Assembly (NCBI RefSeq): GCF_001540865.1
Contig: NC_033622.1
Span: 6,459,053 to 6,523,052 of the forward strand
Origin: Ananas comosus
Lineage: Eukaryota > Streptophyta > Magnoliopsida > Poales > Bromeliaceae
Direction: 5' to 3'
Length of the DNA: 64,000 nt
Within the stretch, counting starts at the first letter, position 1. Each line of letters begins with the position of its first letter. Position numbers and translations under genes: made by a program. Positions 54,126 to 64,000 of this stretch are shown here, one piece after another. The notes beneath the pieces were generated by a model. The model was given only the letters and a program-made list of their open reading frames with translations, searched no databases and was not told the DNA's origin.

Positions 54126-55154
54126 TGTGAGGACTGAGATTTTGGCTGTGTAGCTAAACTCTTTGTTGATGATATTTTTGTGTGTAATTTAATTACATAA
54201 ACACTCGTCAAGTTTCAGGAGAAAACGAGTTAGGATGGAGGAGTTACGCGATCTTTACTAATCACTTAAAGTGAATAGTAATTCCGATTTTTCGGAGAAG
54301 CCAATGAGTGGAGATGGCTTCTGGTGTGTATTGGACTCCGTTCTTAGTGATCCAATAGCACATTTTTGACGGTTCGACTATCCTGGAACTAATGGCACTA
54401 ACGGATTTGGGTTTTGATCCACGATCTTTGAGAAAAAAAGAGTTTATTGGATTTGTAGATATATGTATATGTGGTTTTTGGAAAATTGGAGAGGGGATGG
54501 GTTTCGTCGCAAATCGACGACCGTATCAGGTGAAATAAAATCATGAGTTTGATGACTTGGTCGTGCTGAACGCGCTGGCGCAATCCGTTTGAAAATTCAA
54601 TGGGCCGATCTCTGGATATCGCATGATTATCGAGGAGAAGTCAAAATGACATTTTAGCATCCCGTGAGAAACCCCCTATATTTTATGCACGGAATTTTGT
54701 GAAACTTGGTGGGTTGTGGCGCGAGGCTGTCATACTTTCATGGTAAAGGTCTCGGCTGAAAATGTCGCAGTTTGAGGGAGTACACGCACTTTACGCGTTG
54801 CTATATACGAGGGTTTCTAGGGTTTTTCTTCTTCCAACCCTAATCCGGCCTCTCTCCCTCTCCCTGTGGAACCCTAGCCGACCTCTCCTCTGGCTCAACC
54901 CCCTATACTTGGCTGCTATCGCCGCCGACCAGTCCTGGCCAGTGGAAGTAGCTCTCGAGCCTTTTTTTTCTCTCCTCATTCACAAGTTTCCTCTCCATCT
55001 CTTCCTATTTTTGGAGCTAGAGCTCAAGAGAGCCCGATCCCTCCTCCTCTGGTGGCTGTCGACCCTCCCTCGAACTCCACGGCGATCCCCGGCTTCGCCA
55101 TGACTGCCGGATCCACTGCGTTTGCAACAGCCCCTCTGCGGGTAGCCCGGGGCA

Positions 55155-55703
55155 GTGGATGGTTGGCCCCCTCTAGAGCTACAGCCGCCGTCACTGCCGA
55201 CCACCTCCGCCGACTCCCTGGGCCTCTGGAGGACCTTCGCCAGCGACCCCGACCTCCCCGGCCGCCGGTGCCGCCGTCTTATTCTGTTCAGCCCGGTTGG
55301 ACTTGGTGCAGGCCGAGCCTCATCCAGCACCGCCACCGCCGCCTTTTGCCACCGGCCAGTAGGAGCACTAGCTCCCCCTCGTCGGCCGCACCCGAGTGCC
55401 CCCAGCTCTCCCGCCGCAGGAGCCCCGGTCGGTCGGACTAGGAGCCGAGCTCCCCACCACCTTGTGCGGCTAGGGCATCATTGCCAACTGTCGTCGTCGC
55501 CTCCCGCTGCCGGCCAACGCGTGCCCGGGCCCCCTTTGACCAGCCGCGACCTTCCCCTGCCGGTGCACCACTCGTCCGGCCGTCGCCGGCCGTCCCGTGC
55601 CCTACCTTGCTCCAGTAAGGCTAGTTGCTGTTTTCTGTGCATTGTTTGGGGTTCCGGCTACTTTTCCTGTGATTCGAAGACACCCCGACACTCCCGAAAG
55701 TGA
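55155..55703 (+). other. GC-rich open frame within LTR C (counterpart of 45100-45825)
   Basis: A 182-codon Pro/Ser/Arg-rich frame in the GC-rich leader, downstream of a CTATATAC box (~54802). It ends PRHSRK like the frame in the minus copy. No domain was recognised. It may only reflect high GC and shared DNA. Confidence 0.3.
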
Positions 55704-55960
55704 GCACGATGATCCTTGTTTCATGCTAAACATCGTACTCACCTCCATTGGGGTCAGTAATGCCCCGCTTTGCATGTTAAATGCGGTGTAGGCGCAGTGC
55801 GCGTTGTTTCGCTGAACTTCGTGTCGCTCGTGCACTTGCCACAGTGGCCAGCCGTGCTCCGATGTGTCAGCACGGCCTCCGGCACATCGAGACCTGTCAG
55901 CGGGTGTCTCGGCCTAGCTATAAAGTCCTCAGTTTGCGCTGTCGGGCCGTAAAACCCCCG

Positions 55961-55986
55961 AAAATCACATAAAATGATGTGATTTT
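55961..55986. repeat. Conserved hairpin in LTR C (plus copy)
   Basis: AAAATCACAT/ATGTGATTTT around a 6-base loop, about 258 bp past the end of the GC-rich frame. The distance is about 254 bp in the minus copy. Confidence 0.85.
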
Positions 55987-56846
55987 ATGTAGTCGCGGGT
56001 GTTTTTATACAATTGTACGTTTAGTGGTTGCTGTTGGCAGTGTGTGCGGGTAGAGGGTGACCTCTGGACTGGTTGTCCAAGGCCCCAGGCCTTGTCAAAA
56101 ATCGAAAGTTGATTTCCGGTGCGTTTTTCCAGCGAAATCTGTCGACGGAACGCGATTTGGGTTCAGAATTCTTCCGACGGTGCCTCACGGTAAATTGTGT
56201 TGTCGCTGAGCCTTGTTGGCTGAGCACTCGTATCATTTTGAGGGTTTGGAAATGATGGGTGAGCGACGGTGGGTTCCGGTGTCGAATTAGACACTTCCGA
56301 AAACTCGGATCGGCACGATTATTCGACGATAATCGTTTCGATGTGAGGATGTGTGTTTGCTGCCAAGTCACATGAATAGTTGTGTTTAGTGGCAGCGGGT
56401 GACTCGTAGCATGAGTCGGAGAGTTCTGGGACAATTCGTGCGTCCCGGCGGAGTCCTGGTGCATTTTTTGGGACTTCCGGCGTGTTACGGCAATCGATTT
56501 TGTGAAATCGATTCCCGTGGGTTTACATATGGGGATTGTGAGTTAGTGGTTTGTAGTCGTGGGTTGAATTCTAACCCGGTGGAACCTTCGTAGGTTTGGT
56601 TGATATCCTTCTGCAGTCTGGAGAACCGTGCTACGTACGTACAGGTGGGTACTTCGACCCGAAGTCAGTGCAGTGGTGCACGCTCGGTGACATCTTCTTA
56701 CCCTTGTTCTCTTGTTATTACCTTGCATATATATATAGTGTTGAGTCTAGCACCCCGGTTATTCCTGTTACGCTCTACTTGGTTGTTTTCATGTCTAAAA
56801 TCATGAGTATGAGTAGAGCAGTTGTATGATTTCATGTGAGATCGGT

Positions 56847-57151
56847 GACCTAGTTCGTCGGTTCTTGAATCTCGTACTGTGACCTATTCGGTTGATTTAC
56901 TACATCTGTTATTGTGACCTACTTGGTCGGTTGGACTACTTGATGACCTATACGGTCGGTATACCCTGACGGGTAGGATTGTCGACTAGTGGCTGACGGT
57001 TAGTTCTGGATTATATCGATGCATGACGTGACGTCCTTGTGACCTATTGTCGGTTCTTGTGCATATATATTAGTTGACCTGAGTGGCCGGTACTTGTATA
57101 CCTTCGTAAGAATGTTGAGTTGTTCCATCCTAGTTGACCTGAGTGGTCGGT
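56847..57151. repeat. Iterated GACCTA...GGTCGGT motif in LTR C
   Basis: At least six degenerate copies of a semi-palindrome of the type GACCTACTTGGTCGG stand at ~56848, 56881, 56921, 56944, 57039, 57075 and 57134, with irregular spacing. More follow the nested LTR at ~59647 and 59689. The minus copy has similar motifs at ~43895-43970. Confidence 0.6.
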
Positions 57152-59599
57152 TGCAACACATTGGACCTTTGCAAATTACGAGGTTCGAGTGTTTGATGAG
57201 TGTTCTGAGTTTTTTCAGATATTCTGGAGGGCCGTTGACAGTGTTCCGATCTATGGCTCGTATCCCGAGAATTGAGGTTTAAAACTTAGCACCAAAATCT
57301 AAAAGATTGAATTTTTGGGTCTACTCTCGGGTTGCCTCAGCAGGGCTGTGTACTGGTACAGCCTTGATGGTTGTACCGGTACAGATGTGGTGAATTGCCA
57401 ACCCGAGGCTCGGGTTCGCTGTTTCGCAGGATTTGTACCGGTACACTTTTTCATGTACCGGTACACTTTGCCAGACTGCGAATAGGCCGTGTTTGAGGGG
57501 TGTTTTTGCAATTGTGCTCTTCTATAACTACATCCCACGCCCCTAGGGCTCTCCCTGAGCCTTGCACCAGCAGAGAAAGAGGTAAGGGGGTCCTCCACAC
57601 CTTCCCTTTTGACTTCTTTGCTTTTGCTTGAGTTTTGAGAGATTAAACATCTGCTCTTTGGTCTTCTGTTGCATCTTGGGGGCTTTTCCACCATAGGAGA
57701 AGACTTAGAGCTTGGTTGGAGGATTGTTGGAGGAGAGATCTTCAACCCTAACTCTTTCCAAGCCTTGTTTGGAGCTTCTTGTGAGGTTAGTTGATTGCTA
57801 TTCCTCTTTTAATCATGATTTGCATGATTTTTGAGATGAAATCCTAGATTTTGAAAACTTAGGGTTTATTTGGGGATTTTTGATTAGAAGCTTTTAGAGC
57901 TTTATTAATTGGATTAGAACCTTAGTTTAGGTTGCTTTGGAAGGGATTTAACTCTTTTTTAAGTTTTAAGAGGGGATTTCTACACTATAGGTGAGTTTTC
58001 TCCACCTTTGCTCGAATTGCTTAATGTTCGAACCTAGGATTGTTCGTAACGTTCGTGTATCTCTCTTTTCTGTATCTTTAGAGTACTAGGAGAGTGGTGG
58101 ACACCTTCGTCCGGGCAAACGAAGGGTTTCGATTAGTTTCGGTGGGTTTGGCTTCATTGGCATAGGAGAAAACTTCTTCTAAGTGGTTAAATATTTTCGT
58201 TTCATCGCATCGCGTGCATATTCATACTAGATAGAATTTATGTGAATTTTAGAATACTTAAAATGCATGTGTTATGTACCATAAAAATTCATCTCTATAT
58301 AGTAGAGCATTATGTGTAATGTGCATGCATGAGAAAAGTATTCTCTATTCCAAGTTGGAAAATATGTTGCATGTGAGGAAAATAGTTGAAATATGTATTC
58401 ATGAACATTAAACTCATGTTTGAACATAGTTAACTAGAATGCCATAAAGGGGCACCTGACTTAGTAAATTGCGAAACTGCAACATAGAGACACAGTGATA
58501 GGCCATCGAGACATATGCTATATTTCATGTTTTAGACATGATGACATAGTGATAGGCCATCGACACAGTTGCTATATTCCATGTTTTAGACATGATGACT
58601 TGAGACTTGAGACAGACTTATATGCTTACTTGCCGTTGTGCTCATTCGCACATGCTTGTGAGGGTCGCTCCCTACAAGCCAGCACTCCGGAGATAGCCAT
58701 CGCGATACATACTCGCCGTGTGGGATTGGACGCCGAAATAGATTGCCGTGGGCAAGGCTCATTCCTAGAGTGGGGAAGTTGACTACCACGGGGCCATTAG
58801 GCACGGCACCGGCCAGACAGCCTACGGGTGGGTTTTCAGGCCAGACAGCCTACGGGCGGGTCTTCCAAGATTGGAACTTTAAGTAGTTAACATGCCATGT
58901 GGACATTGACTAGAATAGTAAACATTGACATTTTACTATTTCGTTATAGACATCTTGTTGGTTGTATATTCCCGCCTATTCATTTATAGAATAGCTTTCT
59001 TTCTTACGCAATTTCATGCTAAGTAGAGATATCATGTTGTAGTAGTTTACATGTTTATTTATATGTCGTTCATATCGCTTTTACTTTTCACTTACCTGTC
59101 TAGTTTGGGCCTAGTGGAGCACTTAACTGAAGTCAGTAATCGCCCACTAGGAACTATTATTTAATAGTTCTCACGCCCCCTGTTTTATGTTCTTTTTCAT
59201 AGCCTTCAGCACCGGCGGAGGCACGGGATCGCGGCAAGGGGGTTGCATAACTAGTTAGCGCGGAGCTTGCTTTTGCTCCTAGGTGGTCTACTCTCTTTTT
59301 GTGTTTTTGGTGAGAGAGAGTTTTATTACCATGTATAGAGACCACCATTGTATTATTCTTAGTCCTTGTATTTGGGATTTCTTTTTGTACTACCTTTCGG
59401 TTTACTTATAGATGGTTGATAGCTCCTTTACTTGTTTCCTTTCATAGAATCTAGATGTTGTTTTATGCTCTGATATCTCTAGATCTTCTTTTATTGTTGC
59501 TTTATTCATCATTTTGTGGTAGACGCCTTATATGTTTTACACATATGGCGGATCTGGACACGCGCCGAGCGGTCTTCCGCTGGGTCCCGGGGCGTGACA
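57152..59599 (+). mobile_element. Solo LTR of the B family, TSD TCGGT
   Basis: A 2448-bp unit from TGCAACACATTGGACC to GGGGCGTGACA, flanked by exact TCGGT (57147-57151 and 59600-59604). The second base pattern (TGCA for TGTA) shows drift. It is collinear with 32027-34322. It inserted inside the family C LTR. Confidence 0.93.
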
Positions 59600-60850
59600 T
59601 CGGTACTGATATATCTTCGGAAAGATGTTTAGTTATTCCATCCTAGTTGACCTGAGTGGTAGGTACTTGTGTTCCTTACGGTTCGATGACCTATACGGTC
59701 GGTATATCCTGAGGGGTTGGATTGTCGGCTAGTTGTCGATGTTTGGCTATTGAGCATATCAGCATCGATCGCCACTGCTCGTACGCATTTCACGAACACC
59801 AGCAGTCTGATCCACTACAAGAGGGTGTTCTTTTCCAGAAAAATGATTCGGAGTGCCGGCCTGTGAGCTCAAGAGGGGTTATATGCTTTCAGACCAAAGA
59901 GCTTATGCTGGGGTCTGACCCAAGAGCTTATGCTGGGGTCGTCTACAGGTTAGAGCAGCTGTGGCACAGGCCTGAAGTGTGCGGACCAATATGGCATGTT
60001 TCTTATTGGGTACTTTTGGACTTGTCGTCCGGTTGATGCATACATACAGTAGCAGTAGTAATTCATGTATATACATCTCGCTTTCCTTGTTTATTATTAC
60101 TACTGTATTACCATTATCTATCTATACTTGTTGTTATCCTCCGTGACTGGTGAGTACCCCTCGCCCTCGTCGGCTTGCGGTATCCACTGGGACAGAAGAC
60201 ATGTGTACATATTCTCACCCCCCACCTCCATTACAGGTGACGTCGCGGGTCCTAGTGGGACGGTTCGTGAGGAGCGCATTTAGCGATCGGTAGAGCTATC
60301 GACCTGTCATTTGGTTAAACCCTCAAACTTGTCTTTTAATAAATGACTTAGACAATATTTATGGTTCAGTGGTTTATTTCATTTGAATTCATATGGTTTT
60401 ATGAATGTAATAAGGTTTGCAGAGTTTTATGAGTTAAAAATAATTTTCTACCCCTCGTGGTAGCGTGTTTTAAAAGAAAAAGGTTTCCGTGTGGGAAACG
60501 ATTTTAAAAAGGATTTTCTGGTTTTTCCTGGTTCCTAGTATTTCAAAACAAGTTTTCGAGTAGGAAACGTTTTAAACTAATAGATGTGAACTTATGAATA
60601 ATTGTGATGAAATGAATGTTAATGTGAATGGTGAATGAATATGAATGTTCATATGTTGTTGTTGTATCTTGTACTTGTGCGACGCCATGCAAATACAGGG
60701 GAGACTCTGTCCGTGTGAAGTGGACTCCATGTATTTGTGGCGTATCTGACATACCATGGGGGTCAATATTTTCCAAAAAAAAAAAAAATTGTACACTTCC
60801 GCATTGGATTTTAAATCCAAAGGGACCCCGGGACGTGACAGATTAAAGTG

Positions 60851-61222
60851 TCTACAAGTTAGAGCAGCTGTGGCACAGGCCTGAGGTGTGCGGACCAATA
60901 TGGCATGTTTCTGATTGGGTACTTTTGGACTTGTCGTCCGGTTTATGCATACATACAGTAGCAGTAGTGATTCATGTATATACATCTCGCTTTCCTTGTT
61001 TATTATTGCTACTGTATTACCATTATCTATCTATACATGTTATTATCCTCCGTGACTGACCCTAAACCCTTGCCCTCGTCGGCTTGTGGTACCCATCGGG
61101 AGGGGAGACATGTGTACATATTCTCACCCCCCACCCCCATTACAGGTGACGTCACGGGTCCTAGTGGGACGGTTCATGAGGAGCGCATTTAGCGATCGGT
61201 AGAGCTACCGACCCGTCATTTG
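60851..61222 (+). repeat. Duplicated internal piece of LTR C
   Basis: About 370 bp repeat 59941-60312 with few changes (TAGAGCAGCTGTGGCACAGG through GTAGAGCTACCGACC). It starts abruptly after the 10-base leader of the C element and ends abruptly at the pol tail of element D. It is a rearrangement scar rather than a separate element. Confidence 0.8.
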
Positions 61223-61327
61223 GGAGCCTGAGACGGTGATGCGGGAGTTCTACCTTTACTTGTTTGAGACTTAGGATTGAGGTATGCGTCAGGTTTTGAG
61301 GACGAAACTTTTTGTAGTAGGGGAGGA
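61223..61327 (+). pseudogene. C-terminal end of a gypsy pol plus polypurine tract (element D)
   Basis: About 17 codons (EPETVMREFYLYLFET, stop) match the usual end of the chromodomain-type tail. They are followed by GAGGACGAAACTT and the purine-rich GTAGTAGGGGAGGA directly before the LTR. The rest of the pol gene is absent upstream, lost at the junction at ~61222. Confidence 0.7.
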
Positions 61328-63267
61328 TGTAGTATGCCTGGTGTTTGGTTGCCTGTGAGACTTCAGCATCTGAGGCTTGTCGACACATTTGGAGAGTGTC
61401 GGGACAAGTCAGAGTCGTTTTGGCATGAAATAGACCCAAAATGGACTCGACGCGAGGCAAGAGTGGAGTTCTAACGCTGAAATCCGCAAAGTGCAGGATT
61501 TCAGTGTTGAGTACCGGTACCATGCTAGGGAATAGCAGTATCCCAATGTAACTCCATAACAGAATACTCTCGGGTTGCGTCAACTGATGCTGAGTACTGG
61601 TATAGCATCGGGCTTGTACCGACCGGTACCCTGTGTGCGAACTTGTTGGCTGAGAGGCCGAGTACCGGTAACCAAATATGGTTCCGGTACTCCAGCTGGA
61701 TTTTTGAGTTGGTGAGGGGTATTGTGGTCATTTTTGTTGGTGGATAAGGTCGCCACCTACACTCCCTCATATTTATCAACTTGGTGAGCTGAGAAGGTAT
61801 ACTTCTTTTTTTCCTCTCTTTCTCTAGTTTTTGATCGTGTGCGTAGTGGAGGCCACGGCTCGAGCTCGGGAGATTTTCGACGACGGTTTGGAGGGCCGTT
61901 CGAGCGTGCGTGCGTCGCGGTTGCGTCATTGGAGAGCGGGCGAGCGCGTGATTTCCTCTCCTTTCGACTTCTCGCCGTGGTTGGACGAGCTTTTCAAGGT
62001 GGGTTGAAGTTTACCGAAATCGTCGGAATACCTCCGAAGTTTTAGCATCGTCGATATGTTGCATTGATTTTATTTTCTTGCTAGTACTCGAATTTATGGA
62101 TTAGAGATAGAATCTGAATTTGGAGTTAAGCTAGTAGTATAATTTTACATGTTGGACTTGGAATTGACTTAGGAGAAAACTATTGAACCCTACACTGTCA
62201 GCTTTCAGAAAATTACCAGATTTAGCTTTAGGAGCTGTGGTTTTTTTGTATTGTCGCTGTTAGTATGCGATGGATACCCAGATTAGTGTAGGATGAGTTT
62301 ACGCTCGTGCTGGGATGCCAAGCTTATTTTACAGTAGTGTATAGACTGTTTCGGACTGTCGAGTGTCGTCGCGGTTGACGGTGGACCCAGATTGCTGTTT
62401 TTGCATTGGATTGTGCCAAGGGCACGTGAGTTTTAGTTGTAGGACCTGTTAGACCCATTTGCTTTGATTATAGCCTGTGAGAGCCTGATTGAGCTCGGCA
62501 GAGACACGCTTGCATACTCGGTTGGGTAGCACCCACGAGTGCCACTCCGGAGTCGGGTTTTGTGCGTTTGCATTGATGTCGTAGTGTCTAGGTTGGACTT
62601 GCTCTCCACCGACAACCCAGCGTAGTGGTGGTTGGTGTAGCTTCGACAGACGGGATGGGTGCGTTCACAGTCCCTAGTGAGATTGGGTCAAAGATTGCTT
62701 CTTTCTTATATCTACAGAATAGTGGTTAGCGATAGTATAGTAGCATGTAGCTGTAGAGTTTTTGTAACTTCCTTACTATCCTTGTACATTCTTTCTGTAG
62801 ACTTAGTGGGTGAGCCGTTGAGGTCGGTAGCTGTACCCACTGAGGACTACTACTTTTTGCAGTAGTTCTCACACCCAGTTGTTGATTCCTTTTTGTAGAG
62901 CCTTCTTCTGCGACTGCTGCTGTCGTCGATTCTGATCGTGGAAAGGGAGTCGCGAGTTAGATCCCTTCCCTAGTTGCAGTTCTAGAGGAGTACCATCTAC
63001 AGGTAGTTTTGGAGTATTTTGGTTCATGTACATACTTGTGCTGGTTTACTCGCTAGAGCGAGGGATGTTTGTATCTTGGAGACTTTGAATGTATAGTGAA
63101 CCTAATGTGTATTTATTTATGCTATTCTTTGTTTAGCAGCTCTATACTACTAGTTGTAGTTTTGTATGATTACAGGTATAGCTATCGCTTCGTATACAGG
63201 AAAAATTTCTATGTATACGGCGGGTCTGTTGGTATGCCCGGGAAAACGTGTAATCCGGGACGTGACA
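61328..63267 (+). mobile_element. 3' LTR of gypsy element D
   Basis: A 1940-bp unit from TGTAGTATGCCTGG to GGGACGTGACA. Its distal half matches the solo LTR at 3944-4963. The polypurine tract just upstream identifies it as a 3' LTR. Repeated GTACCGGTAC palindromes occur near 61513, 61620 and 61660, a motif also seen in the B-family LTRs. Confidence 0.82.
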
Positions 63268-64000
63268 CATATGATTCGGATGCACACAATTTTTAATTCG
63301 TGTAACCGTATAGGTTCATTACCAGCAATGGAGCTCAAACACTTTGATATGGAATTAGAACTTTTTTAATCGATAAATAAGAATAATTTGTCCAAATCAT
63401 ATATATTCTTTCACCGTTCGTGGGTGACATCTAGTAGTATATTATGGCAATCTAGAAATGGTGATGAAGAATGAACCGATACACTTACAGCTGTCGTGTG
63501 ATTAATTCTGTCCAACATACAACATTCCATCGAACTAAGATCATGGTTACTCGCCAAATCTTATCATTCAACATATGACTAGAATATCTAAAATCAACTC
63601 AACATGAGAACATAATTGGAAGCTTTTTTCACATACCATATACCGTGGCCAGAGGTTCTTTTGAATTGAATCTGATAGACTATATAGAATGTTCTCTCAT
63701 CTTTGAGAGTGTTGGATTCCTTATTGTTCATACAGATGCCTCCCACATAAATCACTACAACCAATTAGTACCGGACATAAACTCCTGACTAGAGCCTAAG
63801 TATTAATACTATCAAATGGTAACAACCTATACGCAAAACAACTATGATGCTTCAGGTCTGAGAAGAATTTCACACAACTATAGCAAAGAAAGTTATTGGT
63901 GAGTATAGAACCATGTGACTGCTCAATTAAATGATCATGCTCAGTGTACTTGTTCTCTAACAAGCACCTGTATGCTTGCTTTAGTGTCTATGTAGTAATA
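63268..64000. other. Unassigned sequence at right edge
   Basis: AT-rich, no open frame above 70 codons, no clear repeat ends. Composition and scattered motifs would fit the minus strand of a copia-type LTR, but nothing decisive is visible before the window ends. Confidence 0.3.

Larger units (their letters stand above)
54126..60840 (+). mobile_element. Family C LTR (plus strand, 5' LTR) with a nested solo LTR
   Basis: It starts TGTGAGGACTGAG and ends GGGACGTGACA. Without the nested solo LTR and one TSD copy it is about 4.26 kb. It is followed by GATTAAAGTG, the usual start of the primer-site leader, but the leader then breaks at 60850. Flanks differ (TCGTC left, GATTA right), as expected for a 5' LTR rather than a solo one. 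Landmarks match the minus copy at 42682-46397. Confidence 0.85.

Noticed and set aside
1..64000. CRISPR arrays, operons, bacterial attachment sites or a prokaryotic system
   Set aside because: Spliced host gene, LTR retrotransposons, SINE and MITEs show plant nuclear DNA; tandem arrays here have no spacers of uniform size.
1..64000. Functional tRNA or complete rRNA genes
   Set aside because: Only tRNA-like boxes of the SINE and a partial 5S segment were seen; no complete cloverleaf or full 5S was recognised by eye.

Overview
This window looks like repeat-dense nuclear DNA of a flowering plant, probably a monocot (a pineapple-like genome is a guess from general feel, not a demonstrated match). 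The evidence is spliced genes with GT-AG introns, long-LTR Ty3/gypsy elements with tRNA-Met-type primer sites, a tRNA-derived SINE, hAT and CACTA MITEs, and long (TA)n, (GA)n and (GT)n tracts. Only one host gene can be supported with confidence. Most open frames are chance frames inside repeats.

The host gene is a JAZ (jasmonate ZIM-domain, TIFY family) repressor on the minus strand, with its ATG at 17881 and its stop at 6073. Five exons join in frame into 200 codons. They carry a TIFY motif, an alanine-rich linker, a canonical COI1 degron (LPIARR) and a complete Jas motif. The Jas motif is split by a conserved-position intron that has grown to about 9.8 kb (6158-15954). That intron holds a decayed plus-strand gene-like unit with its own TATA box, plus two hAT-type MITEs with target-site duplications (TSDs).

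Layout. 1-470: start of an LTR (family C, minus). 474-3910: foldback and short MITEs separated by TA/GA microsatellites. 3944-4963: a chimeric solo LTR. 5115-5435: a MITE. 6073-17881: the JAZ gene. 18640-19221: a half foldback element and a SINE with an 18-bp TSD. 20540-21982: a hAT-type MITE, with more microsatellite-flanked MITEs inside it and on to 23033.

23350-42395 is a nested retrotransposon stack. A decayed Tekay/Del-like gypsy element (B) is split in its pol gene by a complete gag-only LTR element (A, 25342-37688, TSD AAAGC). A's 3' LTR in turn holds a solo LTR of the B family (TSD AACGC) and a CACTA MITE (TSD TGT).

42682-46397 is a minus-strand solo LTR of family C (TSD CAAAA). 47393-47883 holds two MITEs. 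About 47970-52758 is another gypsy LTR (G), interrupted by a probable copia LTR and carrying a 5S-rRNA-like internal promoter segment. 52917-53740 is a minus-strand gag/protease fragment. 54126-60840 is a plus-strand family C LTR with a nested B-family solo LTR (TSD TCGGT). 60851-63267 is a rearranged junction leading into the 3' LTR of yet another gypsy element (D). The last about 730 bases are unassigned.

All boundaries were read by eye. TSD-supported boundaries are firm; others are approximate. No database comparison was possible.
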